Assembly: GCA_036872755.1 (NCBI GenBank)
Contig: JAVHNS010000001.1
Span: 4,340,001-4,404,000, forward strand
DNA from: Orbilia blumenaviensis
Lineage: Eukaryota > Ascomycota > Orbiliomycetes > Orbiliales > Orbiliaceae
Direction of reading: 5' to 3'
Length of the DNA stretch: 64,000 nucleotides
Under the pieces are notes generated by a model. That model was not told the DNA's origin, did no database searches, and saw nothing but the letters and a program-made list of their open reading frames with translations. Positions 22,249 through 34,242 of the stretch are shown here, piece by piece. Every line of letters starts with the position of its first letter. Within the stretch, counting starts at the first letter, position 1. A program made the translations under genes and the position numbers.

Positions 22249-24826
22249 TTTTTTTCTCTCTCTTTCTTTTCCTCCGTGTGTTTTCCTCCTGTATATGTAT
22301 ATGTATATCGGTGGGTGCTCAAGTAAATACCTGAGTATGTATACCTATGTATATATACTTTCCTCCCCCTGGTTTGTTTTCTTTTCCTTCTTTTTCTTCC
22401 TCTTCTCTCTCTTTCCCGGTGTAGATATTTTAGTCGGTATCTGCAGCAGTAGGTATGTCATACAGGATACAGAATGCGTATATGCATGCAGTGTGCATGT
22501 ACCTTTTCCAGAGTTCGATATTATGAATAAAAAACAAGAGAAGAGAAGAGAAGAGAAGAAAAGAAAAGAAAGGAAGAAAAATATTAATGTCAATTGCTCA
22601 GAGGCAGCCAACACAAGAGCAAAGGAGCGAAGGAAGGGGGAAGGAAGGAAGGGCGAGGGCGAGGGCGAAAAACGAGGATAAGGAGAAGGATAAGGAGAAG
22701 CGAACTATTTTTTTTATTTTATTTTTTATTTTTTTTTAATTCTGGTAATAGAATAGAACTGGGAAAAGAAAAGAAAGGAAAGGAAAAGAAAATAATATAC
22801 TAGGTGATATAGTAGTAGGAAAAACGAAAGAAAGAAAGAAAAGAAGGAAAAAGGAAAAATTGGGCAGATAAAGAACGGAAGAACTAAACAAAACGGATGG
22901 GCAGAAGAGAAGTGAAAAAAGGGCGGCGGCGGAGGCGGCGGCAAGCTGAGGAGATCAGGACGTAAATAGTCGACCGACTTGGCCGGAAGGAGAGGAAGAG
23001 GAGGAGGAGGAGGAGGAGGAGAAGGAGGAGAAGGAAGAAAGGGGAGGAGGAGGAGGATAAGAAAGGGGAAAGGGGAGAACTGGAGAGTGAGAAGTGAGTG
23101 AGTGAGTGAGTGAGAGTGAGTGACTATAACTACCCAGGTAATCAATTGTTGGATGGTATAATTGCAACAAGTAGTGCAGCTATGTATTATCTGGGATGAT
23201 GCGGATGAAGATGAGGGCGATTGGAGGGGCGGAAAGGGGGGGGTGGGCTTGCTGTCTGCCTGCCTGACTGACTGGCTGACCGCACTGACTGACAACCAAC
23301 TGACAGTGGTAACGAAGCTCTTAGCAGAGTATTTTATACGTCTGTTTGCACTTATAGGAGGTACCTAGGTATGTATGTGATATTATATACCTAGGTAGTA
23401 TAGCCATCCCTCATCATGATCGTCGATATAATTACGATGTACATATTTTGTCGTCCATCTATCTGGGGAGATATGTAAGTAGGTACCTACCTACCTCCAT
23501 ACATACCTATGTTATCTCGCTGTCCGTGAACATGAACATGAAACACACATATACACACACACACACACACATCAAGAGGTAAACACTAAATTTAATACCT
23601 TTCTTAGGTACTTTTTTTTTTTTCGTTCTTTCGTTCTTTCGTTCTTTCTTTCTTTTTGGACTGGAAACAACACAATATGATGATGGTGATGATGATGGTT
23701 GTATATTGCACGGTATCGATCGGAGGGTTACAATTGCCTCCTCCTCCTCCTTATCTCCAAGTATACTCCACTTGGACACTCCTATTTCCTTATTAAGACT
23801 AACTTGTATTCGATATGATAGAACCACCACCCTCAGCTGTATATATATATATATATATATACCTAGGTATATAAGGTATCTAGCCTAGGAGGTACCTACC
23901 TACCTAATACTAGGGTAGGTTAGATACCTCCTATCGATGTATCCAATCTATTCATTTATTGCCACTGCCTGGTATACCCATGAAGACAGAAAGAGGGGAC
24001 CGTCTGCAGGGCAATGCACTGCAGGGCCTTCCCGCGTCGTGATCCCCCCCCCCCCTTTTTTTTTTTTCCTTCTCGCGTTCCGAGCGCTATAGCAGGGGTA
24101 ACGCAGCATGTGTGTGTGTACCGTGTTACCGTGTTTATGTTCCCCTTACTTATACAACCCCTCCCCCCCCCGGCAGCAACCTTGTTCCTGTTCGCGTAGA
24201 TACCCGCATCAGGACCCAACCCCCCGGCGCCATCTCTCATCCTGATTGGTTGCCCCCACCGGCCTCAAACTCTTACCATACCCCTGCCTACTTCCGTAGT
24301 TACATGTTGGAGGCCCCACCCTGCATCCATCCGGCATCTCAGATCCAACCATCACTTACTACCTAACTTGGTAATTATATATATATTTTTTAACGACATA
24401 CCTACCTACCTACACCCTCCGACCGACCTAGCTAAGCTACCTACCCCTAGGTACTTACCTAGGCTTAGATAAGCAAAATCCCACTTACTACCAGCATCTA
24501 CCAGGTAGGTACCTACCTAGCCTATTACCTACCTAGATACCTACCTACCTACCTAGGTATCTCTGATAAGTAGACTTACTGTGATGGAAAAGCGTACTTT
24601 TTCAACACCCCATAACCTGAAATATATGTGGATCGAAGCGTTCCATGGTAACAAGAAAGGACCCAAGCGTTATCAAGCATATAGGTGTACTTGAGTACTT
24701 CTAACCCACTCCTACTTCCTCACCTTCTCAGGTACCTACCTACCTACCTAGGTACCAACCCAAGTGAGTAGGTAAGCTAGGTACCTACTTAGTACAGCGG
24801 CATAACAAGTTGGCTGAGTGCCCGGC
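22249..24826. promoter_or_regulatory. Long divergent spacer DENN gene / bcd1
   Basis: 2.6 kb with no credible gene. Going left to right: CT-rich 22255-22420; strongly purine-rich plus strand 22528-23115 (GAAAA, GGAAG, GAGGAG and GTGA tandems); (CA)n near 23551-23570; T/TTCG repeats 23609-23655; (TA)n at 23840-23860; C and T homopolymers at 24042-24068; and dense TACCTAGGTA words at 23360, 23475-23500, 23860-23930, 24395-24560 and 24730-24790. Frames in it are low complexity. Confidence 0.6.
22528..23115 (+). repeat. Purine-rich (GA) low-complexity tract
   Basis: Nearly 600 bp in which the plus strand is overwhelmingly A and G, made of several different short tandem units separated by brief mixed sequence. 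It lies upstream of the minus-strand DENN gene. Confidence 0.8.
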
Positions 24827-25720
24827 ATGGACTCCGCCAGCCTCTGCTCCGTCTGCGTCGAGGCCCAGGCCAAGTACACCTGCCCCGTCTGCTCCGCCAG
24901 AACCTGCTCGCTCGTTTGCTCCAAAAGACACAAGCTGCGCGCCTCCTGTGAAGGCCAGCTCCGGCCCAGCGCCTTCAAGTCCAAATCAGACCTAGGTCGC
25001 CCGAGCCAGGTCGCCGCCGACTTTGGTTTCCTCGATTCCGTTCAGAGGGCCCTCCAGCGTGCAGCCGATTCCCAATCTCCTCCATCAACCCACCGTGACC
25101 ATCGCTTCGATGAAATCTGCAAGGCTCGAAGCCTGGTAATCCTCCCCGCGCCCCCCCTCTCTTCCAGGGCCAGTCAGAACCGCACCCGCCTGACCCCGCC
25201 TGACAACCACATCATCTGGTCTGTCGAATGGGTCATCAACCTCAACCTCGAATCTTCGAATCCGATCATAACCACCCTCGAACTGTACGTTGCAATATTG
25301 CCCTTCCATCCATCCATCCATCAATCAATATATCTATCCATCTATCCATCTATCCGCCCATCTACATTGTATATATTTCAGCTCCTCTCGTTTTTTAATA
25401 TTTTTTATTTTTTATTGTTTTTATTTTCACAAGCTGACCCGGTAGCCTCCTCCTCCCCCCGCCCGCCAATTTCATTTCCACCCATTAGCAACGAGAACAC
25501 CACCCTCAATGATGCTTTCCAAAATCACGTTCTCCCATCCCTCTCAAACCCCCAGTTTCCCGCCTCGACCAACCTCAACTACCACCTGCGCTCTGTCGAT
25601 CCACACTCCCAAGCTGTAAGCCTGCTTCCGCAGGTTGCCCAGGACACTCTTTCCAACGTGCTGGTCAACGTAACCGTTCTTGAGTTTCCAACAATTCAAG
25701 TATCTATTTCTCGCGAATGA
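24827..25720 (+). CDS. bcd1: Box C/D snoRNP assembly factor Bcd1 (HIT zinc finger)
   Basis: Bcd1 helps assemble box C/D snoRNPs in the nucleus. MDSASLCSVCVEAQAKYTCP begins a zf-HIT module (C-x2-C ... C-x2-C ... C-x3-C ... H-x3-C pattern, LVCSKRHKLRASC). Next come FGFLDSVQRALQRAADS, an Arg-containing block ending NRTRLTP, and IIWSVEW, all features of Bcd1. The C-terminal VTVLEFPTIQV is also the family end. One intron is needed; the best phase-consistent choice is 25285-25488 (GT-AG), joining LEL to NENTTLNDAF. That intron carries CCAT/CTAT simple repeats and is open in frame, so a frame finder reads straight through it. The exact acceptor is uncertain. The ATG at 24827 sits directly before the zinc finger. 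Confidence 0.85.
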   Translation: MDSASLCSVCVEAQAKYTCPVCSARTCSLVCSKRHKLRASCEGQLRPSAFKSKSDLGRPSQVAADFGFLDSVQRALQRAADSQSPPSTHRDHRFDEICKARSLVILPAPPLSSRASQNRTRLTPPDNHIIWSVEWVINLNLESSNPIITTLELYVAILPFHPSIHQSIYLSIYPSIRPSTLYIFQLLSFFNIFYFLLFLFSQADPVASSSPRPPISFPPISNENTTLNDAFQNHVLPSLSNPQFPASTNLNYHLRSVDPHSQAVSLLPQVAQDTLSNVLVNVTVLEFPTIQVSISRE

Positions 25721-26584
25721 TACAATCAGCGACGAACATGCCGGTCAAATATACAGTTTCGACTTTATGAAAAAGGGAAGAGAAAAGCGAAAGCAAATAA
25801 ATAAATAAATAAAATAAATAAAAGGAAAATAAAAGGGTCCCCAATTAACCCAAATGAAAGAAACATGTAGTAGTATGCAACGCTCTCCCAACAGAGGACT
25901 AACCTGGTCACCCGTAGCCGGACTCGTGCCGTAACTATCGCTGCCACGAGTGCCCCACCAACACCACCCAAGATTTCCACAGAGCTGCCAAATACCTAAC
26001 CATATATAACTACAACCATGCTCAACGACAACAGAATAAAAAAGAAAATGGGAATAATAATAATCAATGATGACGCAATGTATAAAAAGGATAGGAGTGG
26101 GAACGTAGGAAAATTGGATTGGAAAATGAAAGGAAGGGGAGCAGAGGGAGGAGGAAAACAACAAGAAAGAAAAAAACCCTGACTCCACAACCCCAAGCTT
26201 GCAAGGCTCAAGATGCTACCAATGCAGTATGAGTAGACGTCCCGAATATATACGAAAGATAATTGGATATCTCTTTCTTCCGATCTCCTTTTTTTCTTCT
26301 TGTTTTTTCGTCTTTCTTTGCGGCCAAAGATGATGAACAAAAGGACCAGTTAAGGCTGCACTTGAGCATCTCTAGGAACTGCATTTAGGATCCATAATAG
26401 AATAACAAGGAAACTCAGAATGCAATATTCAGAGAGCGAGAAATATGCTGTTTTTCTTTTCTTCTTTTTTTTCTTCTTTTTTTCTTTTTCTTTTTTTTTT
26501 TTTAAAGAGAGAGAAAGATATCTGCTTCTTGAGCATTCACTCGTATCCTTCAGTACCCTTCCCGGTGGCTTGCCAGTGTACCCA
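25721..26584. other. Convergent spacer bcd1 / fpkA
   Basis: 865 bp between stops, A/T- and pyrimidine-rich: AAATAAAT repeats at 25795-25830 and T/C-rich 26450-26505. The frames here are low-complexity Phe/Ser or Lys runs. No gene is supported. Confidence 0.5.
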
Positions 26585-28765
26585 TCATATATCAGCCGCA
26601 GCTTTTTTCTTATCAAACTCCGTATCCACATGGTGATGATGGTCATGGTCGCCGTCATGATGCAGCGTAACTATCCCAGGTAGTGTCAGCGAAGCGTCCA
26701 TGCCCAACGTGATAAATATATGGATATTACCCGAGTTAAAGTCTTCAAATGGATCGGTTCCATTCTCGCCAGGCGTCATCGCCTCTTGGCCCGCGCCTGT
26801 GCCACGAGTAGCACTGATGTCAACACTCTCGCTCTCCTTGACCAGGCGAAAATTCACTGCATCTGCTCCTTTTCCAACTGTCGGTATCATCGGCGGCCTC
26901 ATATGCCTAAGTAATGCCCACTGCGTCGATCGGAAAAATGGGTGGGCTTTCACGTCGGAAGCTCCTGCTCGTGACCCTAGTCTTTTATTCTCGTCCTTGA
27001 CCAGGAGTTTCTTAATGAGAGATTTGCAAGTCCTTGGAGATCGTCTTAGCTTATGATTCTGATTATATGAAATGGTTGGAGCCTTACCCAGATATTTGCG
27101 GAGAGCCAGGGGACTCTGGAAAACCGACTTCGTCTCGCAGTATATTAGCAAACGTTGCATTTCTATTCTTACCTTTGAAAGGTGTCGTTCCATAAAGCAT
27201 TTCATATATTAAGATACCAAGGGTCCACCAGTCGACCGCGCTGGTATGACCGCAGCCTTTGATGACCTCAGGTGCAATATATTCCTCTGTGCCAACAAAG
27301 GAGTTCGTCCGGAAATTTGCAATGCAAGACTTAGTATCTATTGTTGGCATCGAGTGTGATGATGTCCCAACGCGGGATATTATCATTGTTGGGGCACCGC
27401 CAGGATCGGATTGTTTTGAGAGATCGAAATCCGAAAGCATGATGTGTCCAGACTGATGTAACAAAATATCTATAACCAGGTTATTAGCACACTATCTCCA
27501 CACGAGGATGCTTTCCTAAACTTACTTTCCGGTTTTAGATCCCGATAAATGAAACCCATGAGATGCAAATATTCGAGTGCAGCCGTGACCTCGCCAGCAT
27601 AAAACCTTGCGTCATCCTCTGGTATGCATTTCCCCGGCCTCGTCTGTAGGGCTGTGATAGATGTCAGTAAGGTTTAGATGGGTTCCGTAATCGTGGTTCA
27701 GGTTACCTCTGAAAAATTCCCCACCACTACAATACTCCATGCAAAGATAAAGGTGCTCATCCGACTGGAAGGAGTGGTACAGGGTTACAATGAAAGGATG
27801 GTTGCTGGTTGCAAGTATCTCTTGCTCCGCCAGTGCTCTTTTTATTTTATTTCGTTTTATCATTTCCTTTTTACTGAGTACTAAACGCCCACCGGTGTTA
27901 GTAGATTATCTCAAAGAACCAGACCCGCCAACTCGTGTCGATAGAACAAACCTTTCATCGCATAGAGTCTCCCTGATTTTTTTTCTCGAACGAGGTACAC
28001 CTTTCCAACATCACCTTTCCCAAGAAGCTTTATCTTATCAAAACTCTGAGGACCAACTTCAACATTCCTGACTTTAATCGAATTTGAACTATAAGTCCTC
28101 CGAAACGCGGCATTGTTCGACCGTTGCTCATCTTTAAACGGTGCGACGGGGAGAGTATAGTCATCCTGTGGCTTTCCCTCGGAGTCGACTGTCGGGGGTG
28201 AACCTTGTGAGAACCCTGGCGTTAATAGGCCGTTCTTGGATTCAGTAGTTGTCGGCCTGCTCGGTGACCCAGGCATTCCGCTGAACAGACCTTGGGCATT
28301 TGGGGCAGAGGCCACCCTCCGAAGTTTCCGAGCAAGTTCCTCCTTTTTCGCATTAGCGTCCGCACTGGAACCTGCAATATTGCCTTTGGGGGTTTCTGGC
28401 GGAGAAGGGGGGCGACTGTTTTCATGATGATGCCTGATCGCTGGGGGTCCTTGATGGGCGAAGTAAGGGTTCGCATGCGCTGTTGGAGATATATCCACCG
28501 ATTCTAGTGCAGCCCCGGTACTTGCTGAAGAGGGACTGCGCCCACGGAAGAGACGCGTTTGGCGAAAGGGATGAAGGCTTGTCGACTGCTGGGCTTCATG
28601 GCTCGGTGAGCTATGGCCACTATTTGTGATTCGGAAGAAGTTTTTTATTTTCTGGGGGAAGTGTGATGTGGAGAAGTTAGAAGGTGTGGATTTGGGACTT
28701 TGGCTAGACACATTCACCCTCTTCTCGGCAGGTTGGGGGGAATTGGATCCAAATAATTGGGTCAT
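26585..28765 (-). CDS. nrc-2: AGC-family protein kinase NRC-2 / flippase kinase (Fpk1/FpkA type)
   Basis: Kinase that activates aminophospholipid flippases and controls polarity and growth in fungi. Exon 1 (28765-27952) has a ~230-residue Ser/Pro-rich N-terminus, then [20 protein letters not shown] (glycine loop) and [20 protein letters not shown] with the catalytic Lys split by an intron. Later exons: [39 protein letters not shown], the DFDLSK metal motif (Asp in place of Gly), the activation-segment insert, [40 protein letters not shown], and [20 protein letters not shown]. The C-terminus is [14 protein letters not shown] followed by a His/Lys tail. DFD plus the long insert before the TEEYIAPE block is the signature of this subgroup, shared with plant AGCVIII kinases. 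About 640 residues. Confidence 0.93.
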
Positions 28766-29703
28766 AGTGAAGGGCTCGGAGAACTGTTGGGCATCAGCGG
28801 TGCACCTGCACCTCGGGGATTCTCCAAGGGGGGAGGGCCGATGAGATCACGAAAGGTATCCTTAGTTTAAGCGTTTGGGTACTATGCTATGTCGTGGCGT
28901 TGCTGGCGACAAATCCGTTTGGTAAAGCGTCGCCACAGGGATCACCAAGTTAAACGGAAGGTTGCTGGGTTGGAATAACCAGCAGCTTCGGGGGTTCGAA
29001 GAGGCATAGAGGTCAGATAGACACGACCACTAAAGAGGAAGTTTGCGATTTGGAGATACGGAGAACCATATGTAGGGCTCCACTCTTTCCGGGCAAATAA
29101 ATAGGTAAACAGGTGTTATAGTTGGCGGATGCCGTGGTATCAAACGGGGTTTATAAGCAGCATCCGGTAATGCGATGGCAGCAGCAGCTCTTCTGTGGTT
29201 GGTGGTCAGCCAGTTGTGGGTTTGTTCGTTGGTGGAATTCAGCCACTCAATGCAATGCAATCAATCAGGTCAATTGAATTCGACCGGGGAATGGATCCCT
29301 GGCTCGGCTCAGCCACGCCTGCAGGTAGTACGTTGATGATAAAATAAAGTAAAACAATATATATAGGAAATGGAAGAAGTAACGAAAAAAAGAAAGAAAA
29401 AAAAGAGGAAAAAAAAGATACTATATAGGTATGTATATATGACTACCTAGGTGTTATTATGATTATTATATTATATATTTCGAAATGCAGCGCGGTGCAA
29501 TACAAATACTAACACGAGCCGCAACGATTGATAATATCGATATATGGGTAAGCGTAGGTACTAGGTAAGAACTCATATGTAAGTAAGTACCTATAGTACC
29601 TTGAGTACTTAGTAAGTAGTCGGGTAAGTAATAAGTCTAGTAGGGGGGATAAGAAGAAGAAAAGGAAGGGGGGGGGGGAAGGGAAGAAGCATGGGATATC
29701 GAC
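28766..29703. promoter_or_regulatory. Upstream region of nrc-2 and downstream of vps11
   Basis: 938 bp. It holds an inverted pair GGCGAC/GTCGCC near 28898-28933, A-rich simple sequence 29375-29420, TACCTA/AGTAAGTA words 29420-29640 and a G run near 29670. No RNA gene or open frame is convincing. Confidence 0.5.
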
Positions 29704-32700
29704 CTAGATAGGCCGGTCCTTCATAACACCTCGACCGAAAAAGTCAGTGATCGTGGCAAAACGGTCCTGTTCCGTCACTTCTAACGCTGTTTTCAAAATC
29801 CCAAACTGGTCGGTCGCATCTTCCTGGGCTACGGCGGCAATTATGTCAGCATCCTAGGCTCTGACCGGGAAATGGGGGGCTTTTAACTTATATGCTCACT
29901 TACCTTGTCGAATAGCCCGAATTGCTGCATTTCCAGCCGTGCAAGTCGGGCATTCTGGGGGGTCAATGGACGTATTTAGACATCGTTGGTGAAAGGAATG
30001 TTTGCACAGGAAGTGCACGACAGGAAGCTCAAGAGCGGCCCCGCAAAAAGTACAGCGTGTAGGTTGGAATATCGTTGGCTTATCCTCCAGGTCCGTGATT
30101 TCTTGCTTCCTCGTTACCGTATCACGACGATATCCATCGATATATCCTTGATCCTACATTGCTTTGTTAACGTGTGTTCGTCGCTCAAAATATCGCCCAA
30201 GAGCATTTTTGGCTTGCCTGCTGTATTTCAAGGCGTTCCCTCTCAATCATGCCGCTAAGGTACTTCCTAATCATCCTTACAGTAGCAACACCGTTTTTAC
30301 TAAGAACCTGGACGACTTGCAAGGGAGCCATCAGCCCTTCCTTCTCGATTATCTCGAGGATTTTCAGGAGTTCATCCCCTGCATCCTCCAGAATTTTAGG
30401 GTTCGAAACGAGATAGGCCAAAGCTGCTGGATAAAGTTGAGGCTCTCTGCGACCATATTTCTCTAACGCCTTCATGGCCCCCGCAGTATCTTGTAAAGTT
30501 GTATAGGATCTAAAGATATCAAAGAAAAGCCCTTGGCCCTCGCGAACAAGCGTCGTCCCATCCTGGAAATTGCATAGATGTGACAGAAGGAGAACATCGG
30601 ATGTACTTAAAACTGTTTCGGCGTTCTTCAACATTGACCTTGCCTTCGTACTCCACACATCGCTGGGTTCAGCCAGGTCCTGGCTCGCATGGTGTAGGTA
30701 TACCTCGAAAAGTGTGGACCGAACCTCTGGGAGAACGTCTACCTTCGCAGCTGATAGCAAAGCTTCCAAAAACTTCACAAATTCAAATGGGTGGTCAACA
30801 AAAATGGAAAAGGCTGTCTGTGGCATAGGCACTTCGTATGAAACAGACTTTGGTACCTGCGATTGCTGGTCCTCTGGTTCTGGGTTAGGGGCGGTAGCAG
30901 CTGAGAGGGGGTTGACAAGATACGGAAGTTGCAAAAATGCTGCATAGCCTTGAAGCCCGCCAGCGTTAGCTTGGGGGGCTGGTACTTCCTCTGGAACTGA
31001 TTCCTCCCGTGGAACATAGTTTCCAGTATAAAACTCCACAAACAGGGATGTAGTCTCGAAAGGCAGCTCGTCCAATAAGACACGCCCCCATTTAAGAAGA
31101 TTACGGTGCATCTTTCGGCCAGATTATGCATTGCGTGAGTAATATCAAATTAGTAGGAGTTATGATGTAGTAAAATGTACACAAAAGAAGACTTACAGTG
31201 ACTGGCTCTAGAGTTATGAGGAAGGTCATTCCATCCTGGAACTTCCTCATATCCTCCATGAAAATATCCATCACAATATCATGTTCAGAGTTCTGGCGGG
31301 CTAGGAAGGCAGCCTGCCCAAAATACCCAGCCTGGCGGCATAGTGAAATTACTGTATTTAGGTCAAATCGTTGACCTCTGTCGGATCTAATGAAATCCTC
31401 CAACTTGTCAACGTCCTTTAGCTTAGCATAACAGTTTAAAAGAAGGGTCGTATGCTCCGTTGTAACATATTCTGAATGACGGTGCAACTCTTCGAGATAT
31501 TGGATAAGGTTTGGGATTCGCTGAATGTCGAGAAACTAAAACACGAAGAGGATTAGGTGCTAAGAACAGACATCAACGTTTAATTGCCACTTACTTTCCG
31601 GATAACCTGGGAGGGTTGTGTCCCTTCGATTGCTTGTAGGTACTGGTGCATCGCGTTATCATAATCACCTTTGGAAAAGAGGAAATCCGCATATCTACAG
31701 TTTATTTGATTGATTTCGGCAGGTGTTATCTTTGACTTTTGCCCTAGTTTGAGAGCAGTCGGGTATAAATCGCGCTGGTACAGGAGGTTTAATCTGTCGG
31801 GGAGTGCTCTCTCTTTTAGTTTGATCATCTAACATACACTATGTTAGCTGTTCCTGTTCCGAGTTACGAGAGTTGTATTTTTTTTTTTTTTTTCGTAGCT
31901 GGGGGGCTGATCTGTTACCTTATTATCAGATGTTAGGATGTGAATAGCCCCCCATTCGTAGACGATACCCCTCACGCCACCAGTGAAGGCTTCGATGTGT
32001 GCAATGAACTGGAGGTCCGTATCTAGGACCACGAGTGTGTTCACTTCGAAAAAATTGTCCCTTTTTGAAGAAACGAGGTGACGCGAGTTCGCTGCTGCCG
32101 CGCCAGCAAGGCCGGAGGGCGTCTGGGGCGGCAATAGCAAGACGACATACTCTCCGAAGGAGCCGACGAAGCTTTTGGAGCCCTCATAAGCGTAGCATGG
32201 CCCACGCCCATCTGGGCCATAATAGTAGAGTGCATCATTTCGAGCAACAAGGACAGACCCAGAGGTTTTATCCATCGCAAGGCAACCCAAAGCACATCCA
32301 GCTGTTTCTAAGACCCTCGGGGCTGGTATGTGGCCTCTTATTGAGGTTTTTATCGTCATTACTCGTTCAGTAGTTGTGACATATAGGGCGTATGTGCCAT
32401 TTTCGTCTGCGAATTGAATACCAGTTATTGGTTCCCCGGATTCAAATATTGTCCTTTGTTTAGTCCCTCTGTCGTGAACAAGATCGCCACGCACCAAGAC
32501 AATTGCCCCATTTGCGAAGGCCGCAGCCACATCTGACAGATCTTCAGTCACCGAGAAACAGGTCATCTAGTGCCGGGGATAATATTAATATGGGATATGT
32601 GCGGTTTCTATCAAAGATAAGCCGCGCCTTACCGGGAAAATGGACTGCACGTTGATTCGTAGAGTTGACAGCAGTTGGAAAGAGAACTCCCTTTTGTCTA

Positions 32701-33185
32701 GGTTCTTAAGTATCCAAACTTTCATTTCGGGTGGATCCCGGAGATCTTCCTATATCCCACCGGTCAGTGGGTAGCGGGATTCCGTGGAAAAATATAGCGT
32801 ACCGAAATCGTGACTAGAATCTGGCGGGCCTCGAGGTATTTTGCATGAGTTATAGGACGGGATTCATGAGCCTGCCAAACCATACTCCTATGATACTTGG
32901 GCGACAGTGCAACCATGTTTCCATTTGAGAGTCCAAGCAAGATGCAGCGCATCCCTGAGCATAGGCAAGTGATCTGGCTCTAATAGCGGTCCGAGTTCTC
33001 GGTGTCAGTTACAAGCTTGACTACAGAGCATGATGGAAGGCAAGTAGAGGTACCTGTCCTAGGAACTCATCGACAGGAAGTTTTGTCGTTGATGCATCAA
33101 AGAAAGTGAATGTTTTCCACTAGTATAATATTAGCTATCTAACTGGGTCACTGGCAGCGGGATGACCTACAATCTTCGAGGCCAT
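29704..33185 (-). CDS. vps11: Vacuolar protein sorting protein Vps11 (HOPS/CORVET core, RING finger)
   Basis: Core scaffold of the CORVET and HOPS tethering complexes at endosome and vacuole. About nine exons from MASKIWKTFTFFDASTTKLP (33185) to FFGRGVMKDRPI (stop 29704). N-terminal propeller pieces: ILLGLSNGNMVALS, SVLVARNDALYYYGPDGRGP. Alpha-solenoid: LPDRLNLLYQRDLYPTALKL, YADFLFSKGDYDNAMHQYLQ, AKLKDVDKLEDFIRSD, LCRQAGYFGQAAFLAR. C-terminal RING: RCTFCGAALELPVVHFLCKH, SFHQRCL, ECPTCTAGNAAIRAIR. The intron at 30154-30217 is GC-AG (CAG|GCAAGC) with a GTTAAC branch site. The last intron is 29829-29903; a tempting upstream AG at 29854 is out of frame. Roughly 960 residues. Confidence 0.94.
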
Positions 33186-33622
33186 TGTGCTCGACCCTAC
33201 GCCTGTGCTTTCATTCAGAATCGTCTTTTCAAGGGCCGTTCGTAGGTTGTTTCTATTCTACCGCACGCTAGGTAAGTAAGTAAGTCTGTAACGAAGTAAT
33301 TACTTAGTTACTCGGGTTTGGGAGCTGGCTGGAGCGATAAGGTGGTTGGAGGCGACACAAGACGTGGGGTGCGTAATGTTAGAGGCAATATGGTTTCGCG
33401 AGGGAGCTAGCTCTGGGGAAGGAAAGCCAAGAGAGGCGTTACCAATTAAATCTCACAAACATCATCATCACTGTCATGAACTAGAAACCAAACCGCGACC
33501 CCGATACGTACGGATACTTATCCCAGCTGTCTTCTTACTTACTTAGGTACTTACTTACTTACCTATATACATCACACCACCTCCTCTGACTTCATTACCC
33601 ATCACACTTGCCGGACATCACG
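33186..33622. promoter_or_regulatory. Divergent promoter region vps11 / dad3
   Basis: 437 bp between start codons with AAGTAAGTAAGT (33275) and ACTTACTTAGGTACTTACTT words (33535-33560). No gene. Confidence 0.5.
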
Positions 33623-34013
33623 ATGCGATTAAATCAGCTCTCCCGTCTCGAAAGAGAAATTCTTGATGAATACCGCGCCCTCCTGCAGAACCTGAATCAG
33701 GTGAATACCGGCCTTATACCCTCGACAAGACAGGGTGTCACTAAGTTTAACTCTCCAGCTCTCAACCACGATTGGCACGCTAGCAAACCAGCCAACGTCT
33801 CAGACGATTGATTCCCTCAGGCTTCTAGAGCGGAAGACTGGCCTTATCAGCACTTTAATGAAGGCCTCGGTCTACAGCATCATTCTGCAACAGGAACTCC
33901 ATTACGAAGACTCTAGAGAAGGTAGGTTATTCGTATATTACCCACCACCTTTCTCCCCCCAGCTGTGGATTTGGCCGATAGAATTAAAATATATACACCA
34001 AGAATTTTATTGA
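33623..34013 (+). CDS. dad3: DASH/Dam1 complex subunit Dad3
   Basis: Outer-kinetochore microtubule-coupling ring subunit. Exon 1 (33623-33700) gives MRLNQLSRLEREILDEYRAL followed by LQNLNQ. A GT-AG intron (33701-33758) joins to LSTTIGTLANQPTSQTIDSL, RLLERKTGLISTLMKASVYS and IILQQELHYEDSRE. This covers the whole Dad3 domain. The end is uncertain. Unspliced, the frame stops at 34013 (110 residues, near family size). A very short candidate intron (33922-33962, 41 nt, GT-AG) would instead extend the frame to 34213 with an unfamiliar tail and put its stop 30 bp from the mrps5 stop. I favour the shorter form on size. Confidence 0.82.
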
Positions 34014-34242
34014 CAAGGCCAAATATTTACAGCAAACCATACGAGCCCAACGCCTCTATCGTCGGGGCGTGGCTGAACTGGGTGCAGATCATAACCCAAC
34101 CGTGGATGGGCCTCGAGTGTGCGGGAGCCGGACTAATAGACGCCCCGGCCGTAGTACGCTTTCCGAACATCAACAATTTTTTTACCTCTCCCTCTAGCGA
34201 TAGAGTCTTTTAGAACGGAAACTATTAGCATGTTTCTAGCAT

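Noticed and set aside
22295..23368. Several frames over the purine-rich tract
   Set aside because: Lys/Glu/Arg or Ser/Phe runs that follow the simple repeats.
28860..29000. Possible tRNA or structured RNA near GGGGGTTCGAAGAGG and the GGCGAC/GTCGCC pair
   Set aside because: A B-box-like word occurs, but no A box at proper spacing and no cloverleaf could be folded by eye.
29829..29855. Acceptor AG at 29854-29855 for the last vps11 intron
   Set aside because: It joins out of frame and hits a stop at once; the AG at 29829-29830, preceded by a GCTGAC branch site, restores the conserved C-terminus.
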